Source: JAGVPT01 sp963772165
Lineage (GTDB): Bacteria > Bacteroidota > Ignavibacteria > UBA10030 > UBA8401
DNA length: 64,000 bases
Assembly (NCBI GenBank): GCA_963772165.1
Contig: CAVYWA010000009.1
Location: 1-64,000, forward strand
Direction: 5' to 3'
Positions 42,653 through 53,712 of the stretch are shown here, piece by piece. Position 1 is the stretch's first letter. Each line of letters opens with the position of its first letter. Position numbers and translations under genes: made by a program. The notes under the pieces are model-generated. The model was not told the origin of the DNA and made no database searches. It saw nothing but the letters and a program-made list of their open reading frames with translations.

Positions 42653-44072
42653 ATGAAAAAACTTTTTTTCCTCCTATCCTTATTGATTTCGACACAGACA
42701 TTCACGCAAGAGTTATCTTCCGATAACCCTGAAATTCATGATGCATTTAGATTAGCGACTCAAACTGTCGACATCAATATTCGCCGGGGCATACTTGCTG
42801 CCGGAGGTGATTACGGCGGAGAATGGACTCGTGATATTGCCATTAATTCGTGGAATGGTGTCAGTTTACTTCGCCCAAAAGTAGCGGAACGATCGTTGTG
42901 GAGTGTTACTATCAATAGGGATACGATCGGCCATCAATACTGGGATAAAATATTATGGACCATTGCTGCGTATCATCATTACTTGGTCACAGGGAATAAA
43001 GAATTTCTTGCTCAGGCGTATCGATGTTCGGTGAATACAATGGCAGAGTTGGAACTGATAACATTTGACACCGGCGACAGCTTATTCATGGGGCCGTCAG
43101 TCTTTAACGATGGTATTGCAGCATATCCCGAACCAATTTACGAACCGGACAATTACTCGAGCGGTGTCCTCGACCATAAAAATTCATATCACATTAAATG
43201 CTTAAGCACAAATTGTGTCTACTATGGCGCCTATATCGCATTAAGCCGGATGAGCAGCCTTGTCGACGAGAAAAGTGAAACATCTAAAATATATCAGCGA
43301 AAAGCAGAAGGCTTGAAGAAAAACATTTTGAAGAATTTCTATAATAGCGAGAAGAATACCTTTAACTATTTGATCGACCATCGGGGAAAAGTTGATACTT
43401 CGCAGGAAGCGCTTGGATTATCATTTGCCGTGATCTTTGGGGTTATCGATGGAGAAAAAGCAAATCAATTGGTCAAAAACGCTGTGGTCTCCAAGTATGG
43501 AATTACTTCGATATCTCCCGATTTTCCAAGATATTCGAAGGACATGCCCGGCAGGCATAACAATATCATATGGCCTATGGTAAACGGCTTTTTCGCAAAA
43601 GCGGCAATCGAAACTAAAAATTATGAAACATTCAATCATGAATTTTCCAGCTTGACCCACCTGGCACTCGACGAAGATAAAGGCAATTATAATTTTAGAG
43701 AAGTCTACAACCCGTATTCCGGCAAACCGGATGGCGGCTATCAAGCGTGGGGTGAATCGCGTCCCAATTATCACTGGGAATCGTGTAAATTTCAAACATG
43801 GTCGGCAACGGCGTACATTTCGATGGTAATCAATGGTTTGTTTGGCATGAAATTTAACACAGAGTCATTGTCTTTTGCTCCATTTTTACCCGAAGGAAAT
43901 CAACTCGATTGAACTAAAAGATCTCGCGTATCGTGATTCGAAATTGAACATTACGATCGAAGGAAAAGGCCATACCATTAGATCTTTTACGCTTGATGGA
44001 AAAGAACAAATGGACTATTCAATAGCTTCGACAATAAAAGGAGAACACGATATCGTTATTGTTCTTGAATAG
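42653..44072 (+). pseudogene. six-hairpin glycosidase (GH63/MGH1-like), one frameshift
   Basis: A signal peptide (KKLFFLLSLLISTQTFTQ) leads into an (alpha/alpha)6 domain with GGDYGGEWTRDIAINSWNG, DKILWTIAAYHHYLVTG, GVLDHKNSYHIKC, NNIIWPMVNGFFAKAAI and ESRPNYHWESCKFQTWSA. Aspartates in WTRDIA and SQE-type glutamates are candidate catalytic residues. Near 43898 one extra A in an AAA run shifts the frame between APFLPEG and INSIELKDLAYRDSKLNITI. The true end is IKGEHDIVIVLE. Repaired length is about 473 residues. Exact specificity is unknown. A T-less hairpin follows at 44085. Confidence 0.83.
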
Positions 44073-44084
44073 CCAAGAAGAAGA

Positions 44085-44109
44085 GGTCATTGCTCTGACC
44101 GCAATGACC
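44085..44109. repeat. hairpin behind the six-hairpin glycosidase gene
   Basis: GGTCATTGC and GCAATGACC form a perfect 9-bp stem with a 7-base loop. No T run follows; it may be a weak terminator or a repeat end (the same GTCATTGC motif bounds the element at 28293). The rest of the 364-bp gap shows nothing credible. Confidence 0.45.
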
Positions 44110-44436
44110 TTCAAGCTGAACACTGCAAAAATACTGGGACACAAAATAAGCGAATGGAATGAGCGCGTTGAAAAATGCATGGGCATTCCGTTGAGATACC
44201 TTCTCATCCCCCCTTCAACCAAGATAGCCCCGCCTGCCATACATCAACTTGCAAGTCCCCCCATCAAGAAAAAAGATTGAGATTATTGTTAATTTTTTGC
44301 ACCTTCTGTTTGCGTCATGACAAGAAATTGAAGGGAATATCGCTTACTTCAACGGTATGAAGTGAATTTGCGGCCCCAGTCATCCTGCATTCCATACAGC
44401 TGCCCTTACTCAACGATCATCACAAAGGAGCGTCCA

Positions 44437-46269
44437 ATGAAAAAAGCCGTCCCGAAATGTAACAGCTTCGACCTCAGATATCTCATATTCATCTTACTTT
44501 TGGGCGCATGGATTCCCTCTGCTTACCTTCACGCACAAAAGATGCCTGCGAACAACGGCTGGCAACACGTGAAGTACGCAATATATTTCACGTCAGAAGA
44601 CGTCGAACATCTCCTCGTCGATTCAGCACAGTTTGTCAGGACAATGGAATATTTCGCACCGATAAAACCGTACAAAGTGTATCTCGAAGGAAGCAGTGAA
44701 AAGGAGATCGATGTTGCGCTCATGAAGAAAATTGCCGACCGCTTTCGCTCGCGCGGGATTAACGTCTCCGGCTCGATGGTCCCCGTCGGCCGCCGCGGCC
44801 CATCGGTTTACAATAATGCGGAGGACATGGCCTCACTCGAAAGACGGATGAGAGCGCTTGCGAAAGTTTTCAACAATATTATTCTCGACGATTGGCTCTT
44901 CACCACAGCTACCGACGAAAAGAGCGTTAAAGACCGAGGCAATCAAAGCTGGGCAGATTACCGCACGAAACTGATTCTCGAGCAGTCAAAAAAATATATC
45001 ATCGATGCCGCGAAAGAAGTGAATCCGAATGTGAAAGTGATCATCAAGTATCCCAACTGGTACGAAGGGCATCGCGAAAACGGCTACGACGTGTACCATG
45101 AGACTCTGCAGTTCGACAACATGGCGGTCGGCATCGAAACGCGCAACCGGATGACGCATGACCAGCACATCCCGATCTACAGCGGTTACATTTTTCAAAA
45201 ATGGCTCTCCGGCGTCGATCCAGCAAAGTGGGTTGGGTCGTGGCTGGATAATTACGATATGAAGGGAGACGATAACGATTATGTTGCGCAGGTGTGGCAG
45301 GCGGTGTTCGCCGGGTCGCCTGAAATCATCCTCTGGTGTGCAGGACAGCTATATCCCGACAATCCGTCGAGCGATGTCTATCCTCATTTCCTTGAGATGC
45401 TGCCGGAATTCGACAGAGTCGCCGGCCTCCTGAACGGCTCTTCCCGCGGTGTGCCGATCTATCTCCCATACGGTTCGACGGGTGAGTATAATATTTTCGG
45501 CTATCTCGGCATGGCGGGAATTCCGCTGACCCCAGTCGCTCAATTTCCGACGGAAAGCCAAAATGCAATTTTCACACTGCATTCGCTGCAGGATCCAAAA
45601 CTTGCCGAGGAAATGCTTGGCCGGCTCCGGAACGGCCACGATGTATTCATGACATGGGGGCTCTGGCTTAAGCTGCAAAATACGGAATTCAAGAATACGT
45701 TGAGCCTTATAGAAACCGGCGGAAGTGTAGCTTCTCCCGAGTTTCGAGTGCGGCTTGGTTGGAACGAGCAGATCATCAAAGCGGACAAGTCGTTCCTCTT
45801 TCCACGCATTGAAACAACTACATGGCCTTATGTGCGCGACGTTGCCGTTGAACAGGATGATTACGACTATGGAGTTTTGTTAAGCGCGCAATATCTGAAA
45901 GGAACAATGTACGTCCTCAACATGCCCGAGAACAGCTACGATTTACTACGGCTCCCGGCCCAAGCTCTGAACGCTATCCGCCGCCCGTTCATCAAGGACC
46001 TTCAAGCACAATTGGATGGGCCCGGCGGTATTGCCATGTACATGTTCGGGGAGAAACAATACGTCCTCTATAATATGACCGATCAAGCGGCTCCCCTCTC
46101 ACTTCGATTCGAAAATAAAATTCCGGCAGCCGGCTGGACGGAGCTCGTGCATGGTAAACAGTTGACGGTAAGCGAGGATACATCCTTCGTCCGGTTCGAG
46201 GGACCCGTTATCAGCAATGTCGCGTTGACCATTCAGCCGTTTGAGATTGCGATTGTTCAGGCGCCGTAA
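44437..46269 (+). CDS. secreted protein of the glycan cluster, unrecognised (TIM-barrel-like)
   Basis: The 610-residue product has a signal peptide ending near YLHAQ and a good AAGGAG site 8 bases before the ATG. The sequence reads like a beta/alpha barrel: KYAIYFTSEDVEHLL, SRGINVSGSMVPVG, VFNNIILDDWLFTTATDE with paired acidic residues after a beta strand, KVIIKYPNWYEGHRE, and SPEIILWCAGQLYPD. A beta-rich C-terminal part (AAGWTELVHGKQLTV) follows. I do not recognise a CAZy family. Its place between glycosidases suggests glycan processing, with the DD of LDDW a candidate catalytic site. Confidence 0.6.
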   Translation: MKKAVPKCNSFDLRYLIFILLLGAWIPSAYLHAQKMPANNGWQHVKYAIYFTSEDVEHLLVDSAQFVRTMEYFAPIKPYKVYLEGSSEKEIDVALMKKIADRFRSRGINVSGSMVPVGRRGPSVYNNAEDMASLERRMRALAKVFNNIILDDWLFTTATDEKSVKDRGNQSWADYRTKLILEQSKKYIIDAAKEVNPNVKVIIKYPNWYEGHRENGYDVYHETLQFDNMAVGIETRNRMTHDQHIPIYSGYIFQKWLSGVDPAKWVGSWLDNYDMKGDDNDYVAQVWQAVFAGSPEIILWCAGQLYPDNPSSDVYPHFLEMLPEFDRVAGLLNGSSRGVPIYLPYGSTGEYNIFGYLGMAGIPLTPVAQFPTESQNAIFTLHSLQDPKLAEEMLGRLRNGHDVFMTWGLWLKLQNTEFKNTLSLIETGGSVASPEFRVRLGWNEQIIKADKSFLFPRIETTTWPYVRDVAVEQDDYDYGVLLSAQYLKGTMYVLNMPENSYDLLRLPAQALNAIRRPFIKDLQAQLDGPGGIAMYMFGEKQYVLYNMTDQAAPLSLRFENKIPAAGWTELVHGKQLTVSEDTSFVRFEGPVISNVALTIQPFEIAIVQAP

Positions 46270-46315
46270 GGGTTTGGAATAAAACTGCTGTTTTAGGATG
46301 AGGGAGAACATGGAG

Positions 46316-47305
46316 ATGGCAAAAGTTTCCTGGGGAATTTTAAGCACGGCAAAAATCGGCCTGGAGAAAGTCATTCCGGCAATGCAAAAGGGAACATACT
46401 CGAGGATCGATGCCATTGCTTCCCGAAGCATTGCACATGCCCGGCAAGCCGCGGCTGCGCTGGGAATCCCAAAGGCGTATGGCTCATACGAAGAATTGCT
46501 AGCGGACAAAGCCATCGATGCCGTGTATATTCCCCTTCCCAATCATCTCCATGTTGCATGGGCTCTCAAATCATTGCAGGCCGGAAAGCATGTCCTGTGT
46601 GAAAAACCTATCGCAATGAACTTCAAAGAGGCAGAATTCTTACAACGCCAAGCGAAGAGCTTTCCACGGTTGAAGCTTATGGAAGCTTTTATGTATCGGC
46701 ATCATCCGCAGATGCTGAAAGCCAGAGAGCTGATCAACAACAAAATCATCGGCAAGTTGAGAAACGTTCAGACAATGTTTTCGTACTACAACGACGATCC
46801 GGATGACATACGCAACAATTCGGAAATCGGCGGAGGAGGGCTTTTAGACATTGGATGTTATTGCATTTCTCTTTCACGATTCCTCTTCAACAGCGAACCA
46901 AAACGCGTATGCGGGATCGTGGAATTCGACCCGCAATTAATGGTCGATCGCCTCGCATCGGCTATCTTGGAATTCGAGGAGGGAACCTCTATCGTTACAT
47001 GTTCGACTCAGCTCGCCGACCACCAGTATGCCAAAATTTTCGGTACGCACGGAAGGATTGAAATCGAAAGGCCATTTACGCCCAACCCCGATCGCCAAGC
47101 GACGATGATCCAATTCCTCGGAGAGGAGAGAAAAGAAATTTCTTTTGAGGCGTGTAATCAATATACCATCCAAGGAGATTTGTTCTCTCAGTCAATTATT
47201 AACGATTCGCCGGTGCCAACGCCGATCGCTGACGGAGTGGCAAATATGAAAGTGATCGATAGGATTATGGAAAGCTCAAATGCGGGTGTGTGGGTTAAAG
47301 TTTAA
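46316..47305 (+). CDS. Gfo/Idh/MocA family NAD(P)-dependent oxidoreductase
   Basis: The 329-residue protein has an N-terminal Rossmann domain (VSWGILSTAKIGLEKVIPAM; AVYIPLPNHLHVAWALKSLQ) and the family's CEKPIAMN motif, whose lysine is catalytic. The C-terminal domain includes MEAFMYRHHPQM and GGGGLLDIGCYCISLSRFL. These enzymes oxidise or reduce sugars and inositols; xylose or glucose dehydrogenase-like specificity is plausible next to an alpha-xylosidase, but unproven. The ATG 9 bases after AGGGAG is chosen over two slightly earlier ATGs. No signal peptide, so it is cytoplasmic. Confidence 0.9.
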   Translation: MAKVSWGILSTAKIGLEKVIPAMQKGTYSRIDAIASRSIAHARQAAAALGIPKAYGSYEELLADKAIDAVYIPLPNHLHVAWALKSLQAGKHVLCEKPIAMNFKEAEFLQRQAKSFPRLKLMEAFMYRHHPQMLKARELINNKIIGKLRNVQTMFSYYNDDPDDIRNNSEIGGGGLLDIGCYCISLSRFLFNSEPKRVCGIVEFDPQLMVDRLASAILEFEEGTSIVTCSTQLADHQYAKIFGTHGRIEIERPFTPNPDRQATMIQFLGEERKEISFEACNQYTIQGDLFSQSIINDSPVPTPIADGVANMKVIDRIMESSNAGVWVKV

Positions 47306-47365
47306 CACATGTCGTTATCGTCATAAAAGATCTCGCCCCATCCAACCATTTCAATTGGAGAGACA

Positions 47366-49493
47366 ATGGACAAAGAAATACTTCTTTTGATATCAGCTTC
47401 GGTTGTTTTTCTCACTTCATTGACACGGCTCAACGCTCAATCGGCAAAGATTCACCACGAGCAGTTTCAACCGTTAACCTTTGAAGAGGCGGATAGAAAA
47501 GCCGATTCTGTCTTAACGTTGATGACCACCGATGAAAAGATCGCCCTGGTTGGAGGCGATCGATCATTTTTCATTCGGCCTCTCCCCAGGTTGAATCTTC
47601 AGGAAGTATACATGTCCGACGCCACTCAAGGCGTCCATATCAGAGAGAAATTTACCGGTATCGATCTATCAAAATATCAGCTGGAAAAATCAACGTCCTT
47701 CCCCGCCCCTATCTTGCTCGCGGCAACATGGAACCCTGAACTTTCTTACCAATATGCAGAAGCCATCGGCGAAGAATGCCGGGCTGGCGGAATCGGCATT
47801 TTACTCGGTCCGGGCATGAACGCGTACCGGCAGTCACAATGCGGCCGGAATTTTGAATACTTCGGAGAAGACCCGTTTCTCAGGTCTCGAATGATTGAAG
47901 AATATGTGAAGGGCGTGCAAAGCACTGGAACCATTGCAACGCTGAAGCACTTTGTCGCGAACAATACCGATTATTACAGAAGAAGGAGTAATTCGGTAAT
48001 CGACGAACGGGCGCTTCACGAAATTTATTTGCCCCCTTTTAAAGCAGGCATCGATGCCGGCGCCAAGGCAGTGATGACGTCGTACAATCTACTGAACGGC
48101 GAGTGGTGCGGCCAAAGCGAGACGGTCATCAATGATATTCTAAGGAAGCAGCTGGGGTTTCGATGGCTGGTGATGACCGACTGGTGGTCGGTATACGACG
48201 GAGAAAAACTCGCAAAATCCGGCCAGGACCTGGAGATGCCTCTTGCCGTCGCTCTCAAGAACGCTCGCTCGCTTATCGATGATGGAAAAGTCAAAATGTC
48301 TGACATCGATAGAATGGCAAAAAGCATTTTACGAACATACTTTGCCATGAAGTTCGATGAAATGAAAAGAGATACCTCCTATTACCGCAATTTCGAAAAT
48401 CACGAACGCATCGCATTGCAAACAGCACGAGAAGGAATCGTCCTTCTCAAAAATGAAGCAAACATTCTTCCCATCACGGAAAAGAGCAAGACAATTTTGC
48501 TGACCGGTGATTTCGTCGAAAAATTAGCCGTCGGAGGGGGCGCTGCGGAAGTCACAGGATATAACAACAGGCTCATGCTCGACGAGCTCAAAAAAGAGTT
48601 CGGCGACAGGCTCACGTACATCAAGGATCCAAGTTCCACGCAAATCAAATCCGCCGACATTGTTTTGTGCAATGTTGGAACGGAAGACAGCGAAGGCTGG
48701 GACCGGCCGTTTCCACTGCCCGAAGACCAGGAAACAAAAGTGCGGCAGTGCGTTGAAAATAATCCGCATACCGTCGTCATCGTGACCTCCGGAAGCGGAA
48801 TCAAAATGACCGCTTGGAACGATAAGGCGCAGGCAATCATTTATGCATGGTACGGCGGACAGATCGGAAACAAAGCCCTGGCCGAAATCATTGCCGGAAA
48901 GACGAACCCGTCGGGCAAACTACCGATCACCATCGAAAAAGATTTCAGGGATTCGCCGGGATACGGATATATTCCGGCAGGCGAATCGCTGTATACCGGT
49001 TGGGGTGATGGAAAAGAAAAAGACCACCCCGTCTTCGATATCAATTACACAGAAGGGGTCTTTATCGGTTATCGGTGGTATGAAGAGAAAAACATTGAAC
49101 CCCTTTATCCGTTCGGGTTCGGCCTTGCATATACTTCATTCGAATATAGCAACCTTACAGTATCGAAGGACAAGTTCAACGAAAACGATACCGTCATAAT
49201 TAGTTTCAGCGTCAAGAATACCGGGAAAACGAAAGGAGCAGAAATTGCTCAGCTGTATGTTCAGGACGTACAATCTTCTGTTCCCCGCCCTATCAAAGAA
49301 CTCAAGGGATTTAAAAAAATAGAAATAGAACCTGGGGAAAGTGCAATGATCGGTACTGCGATTGACCAAACAAGACTTTTCTTTTTGGAATCCGGAAACA
49401 AAGGGCTGGTATGCTGAGAAAGGTGCATTTGTCATCCATATCGGGTCATCGTCAAAAGATATCAAGTTGAAAAAAGAAATAGAGCTTTTGTAA
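47366..49493 (+). pseudogene. GH3 beta-glucosidase-like enzyme, one frameshift near the end
   Basis: The exported protein (signal about 1-25) has the (beta/alpha)8 domain with GIGILLGPGMNAYRQSQCGR, TLKHFVANN and nucleophile D272 in VMTDWWSVYDG. The alpha/beta sandwich (EGIVLLKNEANILPI) and a fibronectin-like C-terminus (FGLAYTSFEYSNLTVSK) follow. An extra T in a T5 run near 49386 ends the frame early at LESGNKGLVC. The proper end continues FWNPETKGWYAEKGAF to KKEIELL, giving about 708 residues. Everything else is intact. It should remove beta-linked glucose or xylose from oligosaccharides. GGAGAG precedes the ATG. Confidence 0.88.
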
Positions 49494-49514
49494 GCTGGAC
49501 GTTTGTTGGAAGAA

Positions 49515-51758
49515 ATGATCAATGGAACAAAGAAAGTGAACCGAATGAAATTGGCGATGAGCAGTCTCGTCTACTTTTCCGCGGCGTCAATTTCCCTTGC
49601 CCAGATGCCGAAGACTATCTTCGTTGGGACGGTCTATAACATTTTCCACGAGGAGTTTGCCACCGACGAAGAATTCTTTCAGCAGGTTGATAAAGATATT
49701 GCCTTGATGAAGGAAGCCAACATTACGCATGTGATGATTTTTCCGATGAACCAGTGGGATCCCGACACCAAACAGCTTTTGTGGACACGAACCGATTACC
49801 TGGTGAAGAAAATCGAAGCCGAGCATATGAAATTTGTTCCCCTCATGCTGAAAGAGGAGCAATGCAGCCATTATTTTCCCATCTGGAAATTCAGGGAGAT
49901 CCCTGGTTTATGGGAAGAATATAACCTGAACAACGGAAATAAAAACAACCGGGAGAACGTTGATTTCGCCGACCCGCGTATCTACCCATTTGTGGAGGAA
50001 TACTTTAAAGCGGCTATCGAAAGATACGGGAAAAGCCCGGCCTTGAGCTTCTATAATATTTGGAACGAGCCTCACTACAATTCGACCGCCGGCCACGTTA
50101 CCGAACGATTCCGAAAATGGCTGCAAGCCAAATACGGAACGTTGCCGTCATTGCGGCACGCATGGGGAAAAGAGTATTCGGATTGGGACCAGGTCTCTCC
50201 ATTCCTGACTGACAACTGGAATTCTTCCATGCCGCAGATCGATTGGGTCACGTTTAGGAATGAACTGAACGGAGCGTTATTACACCAGCTCGTTCAAACT
50301 CTCAGGAAGTATGACACCGTCCATCCCGTTAATGCAAACCCTGTCGGCACACCGTGGGCAAGTTTTAACAATTTCGGCTGGTATAATATCGACAACTGGC
50401 CGATCGCCGACAACGACGACATTGACGGTATATCATACTATCCCGATGGCTGGGAAAGAGAACATGATCTGGCACCCTGTCCATTCTGGCTGCATAATCT
50501 TACCTTCAATACCATTCGCAGCGCTTCCGGAAAGAAAAATTATATCCTTACCGAATTGTATACGAACGCGCAAAACGGCCTGGCGCTCAACGGCTATCTT
50601 GGGCGGGACTTCACCGGGGAGTTAGCATGGACTGCATTGGCGAACGATTGCAAAGGAATCATTTATTGGAAGTGGACTCCGTTTATACGGGGGCGTCAGT
50701 CACTCGGGAGAGGTTTGACTCAAGTCGATGGAGTTCTTGCGCCCCGCGGAGAAGCGGTAAAAGATATTGGAGCGGTGATCAAGAAGTACGGAGAAACATT
50801 GTTTCAAGCACATCTAAAAAAAGCTCGGGCCGCTATCCTGGTAGATATGGCGGGGTTACTCAAAACGTTGGAGCAAACGACCGAACCATCCACAAATAAA
50901 TTTATGTTCGAAAGCAATGCAGGTGTATTTAAAGCGTTATACGAAGACAACATCGCGGTCGATATGGTGAGAATGGACCGCGGCCTTGATCTGCAAGCTC
51001 TGAAGCAATACAAAATTATCTACCTCCCGTTTCAGATTGTTATGCGGCGTGAGATTGCCGATGTGCTCAAAGCTTTTGTCCGCCAAGGCGGATGGGTTGT
51101 CGCCGACGCCCGGACTGCAACGCTCGATGAGCTTGATTTCGCGTATCACACCAGCCCGGGCGCTGGCCTCGACGAACTCTTCGGTGCGGTCAGACCCGAT
51201 TGGATCGGACAAAAGCAATATTTCAAAATACGGATGAAGGAAGAAAACGAACAACCCGCGATTGAATTCGAGGGAAAATATTTCCGCGATAAACTTCAGC
51301 CGACAGGGAACGCAAAAGTGTTAGGCTCCTTTATCGATAATGGCGAGCCTGCGGTCATTCAACATCAATACGGGAAAGGCGTGGCAATCTTGAGCGCGGT
51401 GCCGTTAGGAGCCAGTTACTATGAAACACCTGCTAATGCAGTGAATCGACTCCTTATACATTTTGCAAGTGAATCGGGGGTTACGCCCGACGCGGTTTTC
51501 CGTTCCACAGATCATGCATTCCTGAATCTTAAAGTGCATACCATTGACAGCACCATTATTATCTATGTCATCAATTCGGAAAACCACCCCACTTCTGGTA
51601 CGTTGGAAGTGAATATCGATGGAAAAGATATAAAAGACGTGAAGGATATCCTCTCCGAAAAGGAAATCCCTTTTGAGCAAAAAGCGGGAGAATTGTCGAT
51701 CCCTCTGCAAGTCCGCAAGAATCAAGTGATGGTCTTACTCATCCATTCTTCTCTATAA
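49515..51758 (+). CDS. GH42-like beta-galactosidase
   Basis: The 747-residue product, with a signal segment around 15-32 (SLVYFSAASISLAQ), has a GH42-type TIM barrel. The acid/base is E185 in YNIWNEPHYN and the nucleophile E347 in ILTELYTNAQNG. A glutamine-amidotransferase-like trimerisation domain (LKQYKIIYLPFQIVM, LKAFVRQGGWVVADART) and a small beta C-terminal domain follow. The GFFT-like start TVYNIFHEEF is also typical. Most GH42 are cytoplasmic, so export is notable. ATG 49515 follows TTGGAAGA; an internal ATG at 49545 is possible. It lies 21 bases after the GH3 stop, so an operon is likely. Confidence 0.88.
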   Translation: MINGTKKVNRMKLAMSSLVYFSAASISLAQMPKTIFVGTVYNIFHEEFATDEEFFQQVDKDIALMKEANITHVMIFPMNQWDPDTKQLLWTRTDYLVKKIEAEHMKFVPLMLKEEQCSHYFPIWKFREIPGLWEEYNLNNGNKNNRENVDFADPRIYPFVEEYFKAAIERYGKSPALSFYNIWNEPHYNSTAGHVTERFRKWLQAKYGTLPSLRHAWGKEYSDWDQVSPFLTDNWNSSMPQIDWVTFRNELNGALLHQLVQTLRKYDTVHPVNANPVGTPWASFNNFGWYNIDNWPIADNDDIDGISYYPDGWEREHDLAPCPFWLHNLTFNTIRSASGKKNYILTELYTNAQNGLALNGYLGRDFTGELAWTALANDCKGIIYWKWTPFIRGRQSLGRGLTQVDGVLAPRGEAVKDIGAVIKKYGETLFQAHLKKARAAILVDMAGLLKTLEQTTEPSTNKFMFESNAGVFKALYEDNIAVDMVRMDRGLDLQALKQYKIIYLPFQIVMRREIADVLKAFVRQGGWVVADARTATLDELDFAYHTSPGAGLDELFGAVRPDWIGQKQYFKIRMKEENEQPAIEFEGKYFRDKLQPTGNAKVLGSFIDNGEPAVIQHQYGKGVAILSAVPLGASYYETPANAVNRLLIHFASESGVTPDAVFRSTDHAFLNLKVHTIDSTIIIYVINSENHPTSGTLEVNIDGKDIKDVKDILSEKEIPFEQKAGELSIPLQVRKNQVMVLLIHSSL

Positions 51759-51869
51759 AGATGTCAGACTCTTCACCGAGAAATCTCGATATGTTAACAT
51801 TCGTGGAAGATAAATCACGAAGGCATTCGACATCTCCCCAAACCACAGCGTTACTGAGAAAAAGGTGGT

Positions 51870-51977
51870 GTCTCAGTTTGGCTCGAAGAATGTCATGCCC
51901 ACGAAAGTGGGCATCCATTTTGAGGTCAAAAGGACAATATTTGGATTCCCGCTTTCGCGGGAATGACAAACTGAGAC
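51870..51977. repeat. palindromic repeat, copy 1
   Basis: GTCTCAGTTT and AAACTGAGAC bound the element. Inside are two smaller hairpins, TGCCCACGAAAGTGGGCA and TTCCCGCTTTCGCGGGAA. Copy 2 is at 60908. The 451-bp gap 51759-52209 contains this and no credible gene. Confidence 0.8.
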
Positions 51978-52209
51978 GCTACCGAGAAAAACTAGAGATT
52001 GGAACTCTTTGCAAACTTGTCTATATTTGCTTCAATATTTAACATCCCCAAATCCATCCCCCAACAGATGAGTCAACCATCCGTATGACGATGCTGTGTT
52101 GAGGCAAGTGCTGGAGGTGAAACGCTTCTCTCTTGTTCAAAGTATTCTCTACTTCCCATGAAATAATGCAGACTCTTTTCAATCCACAATTTTTAAAAAA
52201 GGAGGTTCC

Positions 52210-53712
52210 ATGCGATTGTTCTCCCCAGTTCTTCTCATTTTTTTTGGCCTTTTCATTTACGCGCAAGCGAATTCTGCGGCGCCAGCAGACTCCACGGTCG
52301 GGCTTTTTGAAGGGCACGGTGATATAGGCCACGTGCTGCATCCCGGGTCGGCTGTATACGATGCGGTGAAGAAAAGCTACAGTATCAGCGGAAGCGGCGT
52401 GAACATGTGGTTTACCAGCGATGCATTTCAATTTGTTTGGAAAAAAATGTCGGGTGACGTCTCGCTGACCGCGGATATCCATTGGATCGGAACAGGCGGT
52501 AATCCGCATCGCAAAGCATGCCTTCTCATCCGGCAAAGCCTTGAAGCAGATGCACCGTATGCCGACGTCGCTGTCCACGGTGAAGGGTTGACGTCTCTTC
52601 AATATCGTGAAACTGCGGGCGCGCCGACCCGAGAGATTCAAGCCAACATTTCCGGGCCGCAAAGAGTGCGGATTGAAAAAGAGGGGGACTACGTCTTCAT
52701 GTCCCTTGCACATGAAGGCGATACGCTCCGTTCAGCCGGCGGCTCATTCAAATTCACATTGAGCGATCCGTTTTATATCGGACTCGGTGTCTGCGCCCAC
52801 GACAGCGATGCGGTTGAACAAGCGGTCTTCTCTAACGTTGAAATCACATCAGGAAAACAAAAATCCACAGGTGAACCGATGCTCGAAAGCACACTCGAAA
52901 CAGTAACGATCGCCTCAACCGACCGGCGTGTGGTGTACCACAGCATGGATCATTTTGAAGCGCCGAATTGGTCCCGCGATGGGAAATATTTTATCTTTAA
53001 CCAAGACGGGCGTCTCTACACGCTTCCGACAGCCGGCGGAGTACCCCAATTGCTCGAAACAGGATTTGCTACGCACTGCAACAACGACCATGGCATATCG
53101 CCCGACGGCACGCAACTTGCCATTAGCGACCAATCGAAAGACGGCAAGTCGCTCATCTACGTGCTGCCTATCAACGGAGGAACTCCGCGTCAAATCACCC
53201 CCGTCGGCCCATCCTACTGGCATGGCTGGTCGCCGGACGGGAAGACATTGGCCTTCTGCGGTGAACGAAACGGCGAGTTTGATATCTACACTGTCCCGGC
53301 AGCGGGAGGAGAAGAAAAACGATTGACAAACACTCCGGGCTTGGACGACGGCCCCGACTATTCTCCGGACGGCCAGTACATTTATTTTAATTCGGACCGC
53401 ACCGGGATGATGCAAATCTGGCGAATGAAAACCGATGGGAGCGGCCAGGAGCAAATCACGTCGGACAATTACAACAATTGGTTTGCCCACCCGTCGCCCG
53501 ACGGCAAGTGGATCGTGTTTGTTTCGTTCGAAAAAGAAGTGAAGGGACATCCGGCAAACAAGGATGTGATGTTGCGCATGATGCCGACAGCCGGAGGAGA
53601 AATTCAAGTCCTCGCGAAACTCTTCGGGGGACAAGGCACAATCAATGTCCCATCGTGGTCGCCTGACAGCAAGACAGTCGCTTTTGTTAGTTATCGATTA
53701 ATGAATCCGTGA
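52210..53712 (+). CDS. DUF1349-type lectin domain plus TolB-like propeller, secreted
   Basis: The 500-residue product has a signal peptide (LFSPVLLIFFGLFIYAQA) and AAGGAGG directly before the ATG. Residues about 25-215 resemble the DUF1349 concanavalin-like module (HVLHPGSAVYDAVKKSYSIS, MWFTSDAFQFVWKKMSGDVS, RKACLLIRQSLEADAPYADV). Residues about 230-500 are PD40/WD40 TolB-like blades (APNWSRDGKYFIFNQDGRLY, GISPDGTQLAISDQSKDG, GWSPDGKTLAFCGERNGEFD, DYSPDGQYIYFNSDRTG). Such proteins are common in glycan clusters and may bind carbohydrate, or release oligosaccharide if enzymatic; function is unproven. Confidence 0.85.
   Translation: MRLFSPVLLIFFGLFIYAQANSAAPADSTVGLFEGHGDIGHVLHPGSAVYDAVKKSYSISGSGVNMWFTSDAFQFVWKKMSGDVSLTADIHWIGTGGNPHRKACLLIRQSLEADAPYADVAVHGEGLTSLQYRETAGAPTREIQANISGPQRVRIEKEGDYVFMSLAHEGDTLRSAGGSFKFTLSDPFYIGLGVCAHDSDAVEQAVFSNVEITSGKQKSTGEPMLESTLETVTIASTDRRVVYHSMDHFEAPNWSRDGKYFIFNQDGRLYTLPTAGGVPQLLETGFATHCNNDHGISPDGTQLAISDQSKDGKSLIYVLPINGGTPRQITPVGPSYWHGWSPDGKTLAFCGERNGEFDIYTVPAAGGEEKRLTNTPGLDDGPDYSPDGQYIYFNSDRTGMMQIWRMKTDGSGQEQITSDNYNNWFAHPSPDGKWIVFVSFEKEVKGHPANKDVMLRMMPTAGGEIQVLAKLFGGQGTINVPSWSPDSKTVAFVSYRLMNP

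Noticed and set aside
44059..44280. 73-codon frame after the six-hairpin glycosidase
   Set aside because: It spans the hairpin at 44085 and has no ribosome site or recognisable composition; treated as non-coding.
51761..52042. 93-codon frame after GH42 as a gene
   Set aside because: It runs across palindromic repeat copy 1; the opposite strand is equally open there, as expected for a palindrome.
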